A stretch of 64,000 nucleotides of DNA from Saccharothrix espanaensis DSM 44229 (lineage in GTDB: Bacteria > Actinomycetota > Actinomycetes > Mycobacteriales > Pseudonocardiaceae), in contig NC_019673.1 of assembly GCF_000328705.1 (NCBI RefSeq), forward strand, positions 4,898,001 through 4,962,000, read 5' to 3'. A model generated the notes under the pieces. That model did no database searches. It was given only the letters and a program-made list of their open reading frames with translations, and had not been told where the DNA came from. Shown here in pieces: positions 36,811-44,869 of this stretch; the stretch's first letter is position 1, and every line of letters begins with the position of its first letter. The position numbers were made by a program, and so were the translations under genes.

Positions 36811-37813
36811 GCGGGCACCCGCACGTCACGCCGATGCTCAGCGCGCCGTCCAGCACCACCGGCACGCCGGGGTTCCCGCCCTCGTAGAAGGTCTCGTCCA
36901 GCGCGTCGAACGCGCGGACCGCGAACTGCTCGAACGGGAGGCTGACGGTGGTCAGCGGGAAGCTGCCGAGCCGGGCCTCCCGGACGCCGTCGAAGCCCAC
37001 CACCGCGAGGTCGTCGGGCACCCGCAACCCCAGGCTCGTCGCCGTGCGGATGGTGACCAGCGCCTGCTCGTCGGTCGTCGCGTAGATCGCGCGGGGCCGG
37101 TCGGCGCTCTCGATCACCTGCCGCACCACCCGGCCCGCCTCGACCCGGTCGAACGGGGCCCGGACCAGCCGGTCCCGGGTGGACAGCCCGGCATCGCGCA
37201 TCGCCTGCCGCCAACCACCTTCACGGCCGACCGCCGGACCTTCCCCGATCTCGCCGGCAACGCACACCACGTCTTCGTAGCCGTGGTCGAGCAGGTGCCG
37301 CACGACGAGTTCCGCGCCTTGGAAGTCGTTGAAGGTCACGCTCGGCGAACTCGTGTCGGGCGCGGCCCACTGCAGGTAGACGCGCGGTGTCTCGTCGTTC
37401 TGGCGGGGGCGCTCGCCGGTGGTCACGAAGATCCCGCGCGGGCGCAGCTCCGAGAACGCCTCGCCGTACTCCTCGCCGAGCGACGAGCCGTAACCGGTGT
37501 TGCCCAGCAGCGTGAGCAGCCCCCGGCGACGCCCCTCCGCCTCGACGCAGCGCGACAACTCGCCGTAGAAGGCGTTCGCGGTGTCGGGCACCAGCAGGCC
37601 GATCAGGTTGGACCGGCCGCCGCTGAGCGCCCCGGCCAGCGGGTTGCGCCGGTAGCCGAGCATCCGGATGGCTTCCTCGACCTTGATCCGGGTCTTGTCC
37701 GAGACCGGCCGGGGGCCGCCGTTGAGCACGTAGCTGACGACCGCCGTCGACGTCCCGGCGAGCCGGCCGACGTCGAGGAGGGTGGGCCGACGCGACGCCT
37801 TCTTGGCTCCCAC
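36797..37813 (-). CDS. LacI-family transcriptional repressor
   Basis: This 338-aa protein has an N-terminal helix-turn-helix (RPTLLDVGRLAGTSTAVVSY, VLNGGPRPVSDKTRIKVEEA) with hinge GYRRNPLAGALSGGRSN, then a periplasmic-binding-like sensor domain (IGLLVPDTANAFYGELSRCV, FVTTGERP, YATTDEQALVTIRTA, DDLAVVGFDG). The Cys-containing end TCGCPH is unusual. It is encoded directly downstream of the cupin on the opposite strand and most likely binds the two CG-centred palindromes between cupin and importer. Confidence 0.93.
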   Translation of the reverse strand: MGAKKASRRPTLLDVGRLAGTSTAVVSYVLNGGPRPVSDKTRIKVEEAIRMLGYRRNPLAGALSGGRSNLIGLLVPDTANAFYGELSRCVEAEGRRRGLLTLLGNTGYGSSLGEEYGEAFSELRPRGIFVTTGERPRQNDETPRVYLQWAAPDTSSPSVTFNDFQGAELVVRHLLDHGYEDVVCVAGEIGEGPAVGREGGWRQAMRDAGLSTRDRLVRAPFDRVEAGRVVRQVIESADRPRAIYATTDEQALVTIRTATSLGLRVPDDLAVVGFDGVREARLGSFPLTTVSLPFEQFAVRAFDALDETFYEGGNPGVPVVLDGALSIGVTCGCPHRAG

Positions 37814-38005
37814 GCTGCCGCTCCCCCGTCACGTCCCGCGGCCACCCCGGCGTAGGCGTCCCGCCGCCCGTGACGTGGCCACGCCACTACTTTAGAGCAC
37901 ACCGGCCCGCCCCCGCCCCGACCGCCGCCGCCTCCACTGTGGACCACCGAACCGAGGATCCACCGGACCGGGACCACCGGACTGGGGACCACCGGCACCA
38001 GCGCG

Positions 38006-38590
38006 TCAGGCCGGGATGAGTCCGGCGACGATCGGTTGGAGCTTGCGCCCCGCGGGCGAGCCCCAGTGCCGGGCGAGCGTCGTCAGGATCAGGTTGGTGG
38101 TGGTGATCCCCGCGCCCGCCGCCGCCATCCGGCGCACGGCGATGTCGTCGGCCTGCCAGGTGGTCGAACCGCCGGCGTCCGCGACGACCTCCACCCGGTA
38201 GCCCGCCTCCAGCGCCGTCACGGTGGGGTGCACGGTGCAGACGTCGTTGGTCACCCCGGCGACGATCAGGTCCCGCCGCCCGGTCGCCTCGACCGCCGCC
38301 GCGAAGTCGGGGTCCTCCATGGCGTCGACCGCTCCCGAGCGCCGGACGCGGGCGGCGTACTCCTCGGGCGCGACCTCCCGGAACTCCTCCGCCAACGGGC
38401 CCTGGACCTCCTCCTCCAGCGACGTGGTCAGCACCAGCGGCAGGTCGAGCGCCTTGGCGGCCTTGGCCAGGGCCAACGCGTTGCGCTTGAGCCGCGCCGG
38501 ATCCGTCGAGCGGACCCAGCCCATCGTGCCGACCTGGTGGTCGATGAGCACGACCGCGCTGCTCTCGGGCGTGAACAACCGGACAGCCAT
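38006..38590 (-). CDS. Isochorismatase-family cysteine hydrolase
   Basis: This 194-aa protein has the catalytic Asp in VVLIDHQVGTMGW and the nucleophilic Cys in AGVTNDVCTVHPTVTALEAG, with the preceding cis-peptide GVT. The family includes nicotinamidase, N-carbamoyl amidases and YcaC-like hydrolases; LTTSLEEEVQGPL and the end LILTTLARHWGSP resemble YcaC-like proteins. Substrate unassigned. ATG 38590 after GGGGGAGCC. Confidence 0.85.
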   Translation of the reverse strand: MAVRLFTPESSAVVLIDHQVGTMGWVRSTDPARLKRNALALAKAAKALDLPLVLTTSLEEEVQGPLAEEFREVAPEEYAARVRRSGAVDAMEDPDFAAAVEATGRRDLIVAGVTNDVCTVHPTVTALEAGYRVEVVADAGGSTTWQADDIAVRRMAAAGAGITTTNLILTTLARHWGSPAGRKLQPIVAGLIPA

Positions 38591-38699
38591 GGCTCCCCCT
38601 TCACTCGGTGACCACTCCACGCTACGACCACGGCCCCGCTCGCCGCACCGGCCGCTGACCTGCAATCCCTTGCGCGGCCCCGATTCCAGGACAGTGCGG

Positions 38700-39332
38700 T
38701 CAGCTCTTGGTCGGCGCGGACAGCGCGTCGAACCAGGAAGCCTCCGGGGTCTGCGGCGGCGCGCGGTGCAGGTGGACGGCCTCGATGCCCGCCGCACGGG
38801 CGGCCGTGAGGTCGGCGCGCGTACCACCGACGAACCCGCACGACCCGGCCGGGAACGCGCGCTCGCGCACCGCCAGCGTGATCAGGTCCGGGGCCGGCGG
38901 CAGCACGGCGGGGTCCGGCCCGGCCCGGCCGACGACGTGCCGCACGTGTTCGGCCAGCCCGTGCAGCACCAGGAACGCCCGCACGACCTCGGCGTCCAGC
39001 GCGGTCACCACGGTGATCTGGGTGCCCGCCGCGACGAGCGCGGCCAACGCCTCGCGGACGCCGGGCACGAGCCGGGCGACGGCCACGAGTTCGTGCTCCA
39101 TCCGGCACAGGTGCGCGTAGACCGCCCGCGCGGTCGCCGGGCCGATCGTCGCCGCGTGGGCCAGGACGACGTACAGGTCATCGGTCCGCGCCACCTCGCG
39201 CGGCAGCCCGCCGTCCTCGATGAGCACCCGCAACCGGTCCGCGAACCCCTGCGCGGCCGGCAGTCCGACGATCGGCCCGTCGAACGACACCAGCACGTGA
39301 TCCCGTTCCGCCAACAACTTCTCCGCCCCCAC
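38700..39332 (-). CDS. HAD-like protein with altered motif I
   Basis: This 210-aa protein has a cap region LVPGVREALAALVAAGTQIT (motif II Thr in VVTAL) and motif IV region GSCGFVGGTRADLTAARAAG then IEAVHLHR, giving a HAD-like Rossmann fold. Motif I reads LVSFDGPIVG where DxDG is expected: the first, nucleophilic Asp is Ser. It may therefore be a non-catalytic or modified HAD. GTG 39332. Probably co-transcribed with the downstream isochorismatase-like gene, 109 bp away. Confidence 0.7.
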   Translation of the reverse strand: MGAEKLLAERDHVLVSFDGPIVGLPAAQGFADRLRVLIEDGGLPREVARTDDLYVVLAHAATIGPATARAVYAHLCRMEHELVAVARLVPGVREALAALVAAGTQITVVTALDAEVVRAFLVLHGLAEHVRHVVGRAGPDPAVLPPAPDLITLAVRERAFPAGSCGFVGGTRADLTAARAAGIEAVHLHRAPPQTPEASWFDALSAPTKS

Positions 39333-39519
39333 CGCGCCCCCTCCGCCGGTACCCGGCGACCAGCATGCCGTCCCGCCCGCCTCCTGTCAGCCGTCACGGG
39401 AAGTCACCGCCGAGCTGACGCGACGTGGGCGGCGAATGCCGTCAACTGACAACGGGTTCGCGAGCCGTACCGGGCGATTGACGGCCGTTAGCGTGTGTGG
39501 ATCACACCTCGGAGGTGGC

Positions 39520-41631
39520 ATGTATCACACACGGGTTCGTCGTAGGCACAGGCGCACTGTGCTCGTGGTGGCCGCGCTGTTCTCGGTCGCCGCGCTGACC
39601 GCGGGCAACGCCGGCGCGCTCGCCGCCCCTCCCGACGGGCCGGAACACCCCTGGCAGTACGACCACTGGCCGCAGCAGCAGCCGTGGCAGCAGACCCGGG
39701 ACACCGCGCGGGTGGCGGCGCAGGCCGGCTTCCCCGGTCCCGTCGACCCGCAGAACTGGGTCAACCCGGACCACATGACGTGGGAGCGCGACTACCGGAA
39801 GGTCCCCGGCACGAACTGGGCCGACCCGTCGGTCAAGGGCTCGGTCCGGACGTTCAAGGGCGCGCTGGTGCTGCTGGACTACCCGAACCAGCCGTTCGTG
39901 GTGACCCAGCCGAAGGCGTCCACGGTGTTCGGCAACCCCAGCGCCGAGGCCCACGACATCCCGCGCGACGGGGTCGCGCAGTTCTACCGCGACTTCCTCA
40001 ACAAGCCCGGCGCGCTCAACCGCGGCCACACCGTGCACGAGTACTGGATGGAGGACTCGGGCGGGCGCTACGGCGTCGACCTGGCCTCGTTCGGCCCGTA
40101 CACCATGCCGGGCAAGGACCACGAGTACGCGATGGAGTTCCAGTCCGCCGCCGACTGCCCGGCCGGCGACCGGTGCGACCGCGACATCCGCACCGACGGC
40201 CGCGCCGCCTGGGTGGCCGACGTCGGGGCCCAGGTCCCCGCCGGGTTCGACTTCGTCTACTTCCTGTCCGCGGGCCAGGACGAGTCGGGCACCTGGCAGG
40301 AGTTCGGGATGATGAAGTTCCCGACCAAGCAGGACGTGCCGGACGCGTTCGGCCCGCCCGACCCGGCCCTGCCGAACTCCTCCAGCACCCGTTACGTGGA
40401 CTGGACGTCGTGGGCGGCGGGCTCCAGCATCTGGCCCAACGCCGGCGGCGGGTCCTCGACCCAGGCCGAGAGCTCGGGCCAGGGCGTGTACGCGCACGAG
40501 CTGAGCCACCTGCTGGGCATCGGCGACAACTACAACAACCCGTACGGCAACCCGCCGCGCCGCGCGTACACCGGGATCTGGGACATGCTCTCCCGAGGCT
40601 CGTTCAACGGCCCCGGCGGGCCGCACTCGCGCTGGGTCATCCCGGCGACGGCGGGCGCGTCGATGGGCGCGCAGCACGTGCTGCGCAACAAGATCAAGCT
40701 CGGCATCGTGGACGAGCGCAACGTGCTCCGGCTGTCCCGCGAGGCGCTCGACGAGTCCGGCCTGGTGGTCGCCAAGGTCACCGCGCGGACCGTCCAGGCC
40801 GGGTCGACGGGGCTCTCCGGGGTCAACGTCGCGCTGGGCACCGGCGACCTGTCCCCCGCCTGCGACATCCGGACCGACCCGCTGTGCGACGGCGGCGGCT
40901 ACCAGAACTACACGGTCGAGGTCGTGGACCGGATGGGCTCGGACTCGTTCACGCCGGACGCGGGCGTGCTGCTGGCCAAGACCAAGAACGAGGACCGCGC
41001 GCCGTTCGCGTGGGTGGTCGACGCCAACCCGCAGGACATCGGCATGACCGACTACGTGCTGCCGGACGGGCGCAAGGTGCCGATCACGGTCGGCGACTAC
41101 CGGCAGCTGTCGGACGCGCTGTTCCACGCCGGCACCGACTCGGGCAGCGAGTACGAGTACGTCGACCAGGCCAACCGGCTGCACTTCTACGTGCTCGACG
41201 TCAAGCGCGACGGCCAGGGCGTGCTGTCCTACACCGTCGCGATCCGGTCGCTGGACGGCGCGGGCCCGCAGAAGCGGGGCGTGCGGGTCCTGCCGACCGC
41301 CGGCCGCACCGGCCGGGACGGCGTGGCGACCTGCGAGTTCCCGCTGTTCAACACCGGGCGCGGGGCGACCCCGGCCGGGGAGCACCCGGAGGACGTCGCC
41401 CAGTACCTCGACGGCGACGTCTACCGCGTCTCGGCCCAGGCGCACGGCAGGGGCTGGTCGGTCTCGGTGCCCAACGCGCTGGCGTCGGCCAAGGCCGGCC
41501 GGCAGGTCCAGGTGCCGGTGCACGTGAAGCGGGACGGCGGGCCGCTGCTGACCAAGGTGACCCTGAAGGCCACCTCGGAGAGCGACCCGACCAAGACGGC
41601 GACCGCCACCTGCCTGGTGCTCGGCCACTGA
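39520..41631 (+). CDS. Secreted M6-like (immune inhibitor A-type) metalloprotease
   Basis: This 703-aa protein has an N-terminal RRRHRR plus hydrophobic signal (TVLVVAALFSVAALTAG). The catalytic domain carries the zinc motif YAHELSHLLGIGDNYNNP, followed by IWDMLSRGSFNGPGGPHSRW with a Met-turn-like segment, as in M6 peptidases. C-terminal beta domains contain two CEFPLF/CLVLG-type cysteines. GGAGGTGGC fixes ATG 39520. CGTGTGTG and CACACACG (39492, 39526) form an inverted repeat flanking the ribosome site and may influence translation. Confidence 0.87.
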   Translation: MYHTRVRRRHRRTVLVVAALFSVAALTAGNAGALAAPPDGPEHPWQYDHWPQQQPWQQTRDTARVAAQAGFPGPVDPQNWVNPDHMTWERDYRKVPGTNWADPSVKGSVRTFKGALVLLDYPNQPFVVTQPKASTVFGNPSAEAHDIPRDGVAQFYRDFLNKPGALNRGHTVHEYWMEDSGGRYGVDLASFGPYTMPGKDHEYAMEFQSAADCPAGDRCDRDIRTDGRAAWVADVGAQVPAGFDFVYFLSAGQDESGTWQEFGMMKFPTKQDVPDAFGPPDPALPNSSSTRYVDWTSWAAGSSIWPNAGGGSSTQAESSGQGVYAHELSHLLGIGDNYNNPYGNPPRRAYTGIWDMLSRGSFNGPGGPHSRWVIPATAGASMGAQHVLRNKIKLGIVDERNVLRLSREALDESGLVVAKVTARTVQAGSTGLSGVNVALGTGDLSPACDIRTDPLCDGGGYQNYTVEVVDRMGSDSFTPDAGVLLAKTKNEDRAPFAWVVDANPQDIGMTDYVLPDGRKVPITVGDYRQLSDALFHAGTDSGSEYEYVDQANRLHFYVLDVKRDGQGVLSYTVAIRSLDGAGPQKRGVRVLPTAGRTGRDGVATCEFPLFNTGRGATPAGEHPEDVAQYLDGDVYRVSAQAHGRGWSVSVPNALASAKAGRQVQVPVHVKRDGGPLLTKVTLKATSESDPTKTATATCLVLGH

Positions 41632-41699
41632 CCGGCCAGTCCTTCGGGTAGCCGCAGTCCCGCCCGGCGCGGGTCGAGCGGCGTCACCGGGAACACCGC

Positions 41700-41759
41700 A
41701 CGCGGTCCCCGGTCGACCTTCCGCCGCACGGGGGCGCGAAGATCGACCGGGGACCGCGT
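41700..41759 (+). terminator. Long-stem hairpin after the metalloprotease gene
   Basis: A perfect 17-bp inverted repeat (41700-41716 and 41743-41759, ACGCGGTCCCCGGTCGA) with a 26-nt GC-rich loop, 69 bp after the stop. A long-loop terminator, or possibly a site for another factor. Confidence 0.6.
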
Positions 41760-42391
41760 TGTTCCGCGCGGGTCGGCGACCGCGTCCGATATCGCCGCGG
41801 ATTCACCGTTGACACAACATCACCCGATTCCCGGAGCCCGCGTTCCGCAGAGCGTCACGGCGGCGGTGACGATTCAACCGAACGGGTTCGGACCGGACGT
41901 TCCCGGCACCGGCGGCCCGGTCGCGGGTATGCGATCCGCACCGCCCGCCCGTTTCGCCGGGTCCGACGGCAGAAACTTCCGGACCGGGCCACCCTTTCGC
42001 GCATAGCCGAATTCCAACCGGATTGGGATGACGGCCAATGCGCCGGACCGGCCCACCGCGCGCCCGGCGGTTATGCCACGCGGTTGACATCCCGTTGTAC
42101 CCGGTCGTAGCTTCTGGGTGCTGAAGCGCGGAGGTCCCGCCGCGATTGTCGGGAGTAGTGGATGTCCTTTCGTTTTTGCCAGACCGTGATCACCTGATCT
42201 TTCCCGGCCGGCTCGCGCAGACCTGTTCGGGCTGCGCGGAAACCGTCCGCTTCATCGCCTCCGCCGCGGTGCGCACGGCATCCGCGCACGTCTTCGCAGT
42301 GGCAGCGGGATTCCTTCGAGGATTCCCGCAGCGCTGGTGCGCGCCGTGCCGACCGCGTCGGACCGAACGAAAGCCCGCCCTGTGCTGACGG
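41760..42391. other. Intergenic region and long leader upstream of the dcs operon
   Basis: No gene is supported between the protease terminator and the first dcs gene. The stretch is less GC-biased than its neighbours. It holds a candidate promoter (see 42084) and a leader of about 270 nt. In the leader, ATG 42162 opens an 11-residue frame (MSFRFCQTVIT, stop 42195-42197) preceded by GGGAG, a possible leader peptide. Confidence 0.45.
42084..42113 (+). promoter_or_regulatory. Candidate housekeeping promoter for the dcs operon
   Basis: TTGACA at 42084-42089 is a perfect -35; after 18 bp comes TAGCTT at 42108-42113 as a weak -10. It points to the dcsA-like gene 280 bp downstream. Confidence 0.5.
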
Positions 42392-43153
42392 ATGGAAGCC
42401 TCAGTGATCAAGACGAATGAGCACGCCAAACTGATCTCCCAGGCGCGTGTCGGCGACGACGCGAGCGGGTGGTCCCGCACCGCTTTCGGCGAGATCGCGG
42501 ACCGGCTCACCGAACCGGATTTCCCCTGTGTTTTCTCGAAGAACGCCTTCCGGAAGCAGATCGTCCAGTTCCTGTTCGTGCCGGATGCCGGCAGCGACGG
42601 GATCCGGCACCTGGCCGACGGGCTGCTGGAGTACGTCGAGCTGTCCCGCCGCTGGGACGGCCGGCTCGATTCGGCCAGTCCGCTGGTCGTGGTTTTCGGG
42701 CCGGCCGCGGTGAATGCGCGGTCGGTGGCCGACTACCACGCTTTCGGCTGGCAGGTGCTCTCCGCGCTGCACGACCTCGACCCGGCCGGGTGGCCGGAGG
42801 GGATCGGCACCGATCCCGATTCCGAGGGCTGGTCCATGTGCTTCGACGGCATGCCGCTGTTCGTCAACATGAGCAACCCGGCGCACCGGGTCCGCCGCAG
42901 CCGCAACCTCGGCGGGCACTTCGCGCTGGTGGTCAACCCGCGTGAGCGGTTCGACGTCTTCGCCGGCGACACGCCCAGCGGCCGGCGGGTCCGGGCGAAC
43001 ATCCGCGAGCGGGTCGAGCGCTACGACGGCACGCCGCACTCGTGGCAGCTCGGTTCCTACGCGGACGGCGAGCTCGAGTGGCGGCAGTACGGGCTGATCG
43101 AGGAGAACGCCGAGCGCACCGACCGGTGCCCGTTCACGTTCCGCCGCGCCTGA
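42392..43153 (+). CDS. dcsA: Heme-dependent N-hydroxylase of the YqcI/YcgG family (DcsA-like)
   Basis: This 253-aa protein has the YqcI/YcgG features FPCVFSKNAFRKQIVQFLFV, WQVLSALHDLDPAGWPEGIG, MCFDGMPLFVNMSNPAHRVR and HFALVVNPRERFD. This family includes the heme protein DcsA, which N-hydroxylates L-arginine in D-cycloserine biosynthesis, and related guanidine hydroxylases. It is the first gene of the cluster and is directly followed by the hydroxyarginase that would use its product. Candidate heme ligands cannot be assigned by eye. ATG 42392; GTG 42404 is possible. Confidence 0.85.
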   Translation: MEASVIKTNEHAKLISQARVGDDASGWSRTAFGEIADRLTEPDFPCVFSKNAFRKQIVQFLFVPDAGSDGIRHLADGLLEYVELSRRWDGRLDSASPLVVVFGPAAVNARSVADYHAFGWQVLSALHDLDPAGWPEGIGTDPDSEGWSMCFDGMPLFVNMSNPAHRVRRSRNLGGHFALVVNPRERFDVFAGDTPSGRRVRANIRERVERYDGTPHSWQLGSYADGELEWRQYGLIEENAERTDRCPFTFRRA

Positions 43154-43208
43154 CGTCGACTCGGCGGTGGAACGGACAGTCGGTGCAACAGACAGGGAGT
43201 GCTGGTCG

Positions 43209-44030
43209 ATGATTGATCTTGTTGTGTCCCAGGGCCGGGTGGCCGACCGGGCGGCGCGGATGATCGAGGGCGCGGCGCGCACCGCGCGGGCCCTGGAGGA
43301 CCGCTACGGCGTCAAGGGCGAGTTCATCGGGGAGCCCGCGCCGGCGGTCGTGGACGACTGGACCCAGAGCCTGCCCCAGGCGCAGGACACGCTGGTCGGG
43401 CTGCGGCGGGCGGTGGAGGCCAGCTTCCGGGCCGGGAACGTGCCGGTGATGGTCGCCAACACCTGCTCGGCGAGCCTGGCCACGCTGCCGGTCGTGGCCC
43501 GGGAGCACCCGGACGCCGTGGTGCTCTACATCGACGCGCACGGCGACTTCAACACCCCGCAGACCACGGACTCCGGCTACCTGGGCGGCATGGTGCTGTC
43601 GGCCGCGTGCGGGCTCTGGGACAGCGGGCACGGTTCCGGGCTGCGGCCCGAGCGGGCCGTGCTGGTCGGGACCCGCGACGTCGACGCCGCCGAGCGCGAG
43701 CTGCTGGACCGGGCCGGGGTCCGGGTCATCCCGCCCGAGGAGGCGTCCGCGGCCAACGTCCTGGCGGCCGTCGGCGACGCCCGGGTGTGGGTGCACATCG
43801 ACTGGGACGTGCTGGACCCGGCGTACCTGCCCGCCGACTACGTCGTGCCGGACGGGATGTCGCCCGCCCAGATCCGGGCGATCTTCGCGGCCATCCCGCC
43901 GGAGCGGCTGGTCGGCGTCGAGGTGGCGGAGTTCAACGCGCCGCTGGACGACCAGGCCGCCGCCGAGGGGGTCGCCACCATCCTGGACATGCTCGCGCCC
44001 GTCTTCGAGGCGCGGGCGGGCGCCCGGTGA
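43209..44030 (+). CDS. dcsB: N-hydroxy-L-arginine hydrolase (DcsB-like, arginase family)
   Basis: This 273-aa protein releases hydroxyurea from N-hydroxyarginine. Metal-binding motifs: YIDAHGDFNTP (D109, H111, D113) and VHIDWDVLDP (D198, D200, D203); substrate-side EVAEFNAP. The usual arginase GGDHS His ligand is replaced: the segment reads VANTCSASL with Cys86. That substitution separates hydroxyarginase from housekeeping arginase and agrees with what I recall of DcsB. Its stop overlaps the next gene's GTG by 4 bp. Confidence 0.92.
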   Translation: MIDLVVSQGRVADRAARMIEGAARTARALEDRYGVKGEFIGEPAPAVVDDWTQSLPQAQDTLVGLRRAVEASFRAGNVPVMVANTCSASLATLPVVAREHPDAVVLYIDAHGDFNTPQTTDSGYLGGMVLSAACGLWDSGHGSGLRPERAVLVGTRDVDAAERELLDRAGVRVIPPEEASAANVLAAVGDARVWVHIDWDVLDPAYLPADYVVPDGMSPAQIRAIFAAIPPERLVGVEVAEFNAPLDDQAAAEGVATILDMLAPVFEARAGAR

Positions 44031-44869
44031 CCTCCCTGCCGTTCAGCAAGATGCACGGTGCCGGCAACGACTTCGTCGTGCTCGACCTGCGCGACGCGGC
44101 CGACCCCTCGCCGGAGCTGTGCCGCGCGCTGGCGGACCGGCACACCGGGGTCGGCTGCGACCTGGTCCTGGGCGTCGCGCCCCCGCGCACCGCGGACGCC
44201 GTCGCGTCCTACCGGATCTGGACCGCCGACGGCTCCCCCTCCCCGCAGTGCGGCAACGGGGCCCGGTGCGTCGCGGCCTGGGTGGTGCGCGCCGGGCTGG
44301 CACCGGGCACCGGCTTCGTGCTCGACAGCCCGGCCGGCACCCACCAGGTGGACGTGCTGGACGACGGCGGGTTCCGGGTCGTGCTGGCGGTGCCGCGGTT
44401 CGCACCCGACGACGTCCCGCTGACCGGCTTCGACGCCGAGCAGGACCGGTACGAGGCCGAGGTGGGCGGGAGGAGGCTGAGCTTCGCCGCCGCGTCGGTC
44501 GGCAACCCGCACGCCGTGATCGAGGTCGACGACGTCGGTACCGCACCCGTCGCCGACGTCGGCCCGGCCCTGCAGGGCTCGGGTCTGTTCCCGCCGACGG
44601 TCAACGTCGGCTTCGTCGAGGTCGTCTCCCCGGAGCGGATCCGCCTGCGCGTGTTCGAGTACGGCGCGGGCGAGACCCTGGCCTGCGGCAGCGGCGCGTG
44701 CGCCGCGGCCGCCGTGCTGATCCGGCAGGGGCGCGTCAAGCGCGACCTCGTCGTCTCCCTCCCGGGCGGTGACCTCCACGTCGAGTGGCCCGACCCGTCC
44801 GCACCGATCGCCCTGGCCGGCCCGGCCGTCTTCTCCTTCGAAGGACAGTTCCCCCATGCCGCTCTATGA
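44027..44869 (+). CDS. dcsC: O-ureidoserine racemase (DcsC-like, diaminopimelate-epimerase fold)
   Basis: This 280-aa, PLP-independent two-base racemase has KMHGAGNDFVVLD at the start, catalytic C75 in QCGNGARC and C220 in TLACGSGACA. In DapF the second motif is normally ERGAGET; here it is EYGAGET (Tyr212), removing an Arg that holds a carboxylate of diaminopimelate. The change suits the neutral ureido side chain. It converts O-ureido-L-serine to the D form. GTG start coupled to dcsB; its end overlaps dcsD by 14 bp. Confidence 0.9.
   Translation: MTSLPFSKMHGAGNDFVVLDLRDAADPSPELCRALADRHTGVGCDLVLGVAPPRTADAVASYRIWTADGSPSPQCGNGARCVAAWVVRAGLAPGTGFVLDSPAGTHQVDVLDDGGFRVVLAVPRFAPDDVPLTGFDAEQDRYEAEVGGRRLSFAAASVGNPHAVIEVDDVGTAPVADVGPALQGSGLFPPTVNVGFVEVVSPERIRLRVFEYGAGETLACGSGACAAAAVLIRQGRVKRDLVVSLPGGDLHVEWPDPSAPIALAGPAVFSFEGQFPHAAL

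Noticed and set aside
39492-39533. CGTGTGTG/CACACACG inverted repeat around the metalloprotease start as a defined regulator site
   Set aside because: Arms are short and low-complexity and flank the ribosome site; could be chance, so it is only mentioned with the gene.
42392-43153. The YqcI/YcgG gene as a guanitoxin-pathway hydroxylase
   Set aside because: The family fits, but the six following genes match D-cycloserine chemistry and no other guanitoxin-type genes are seen.
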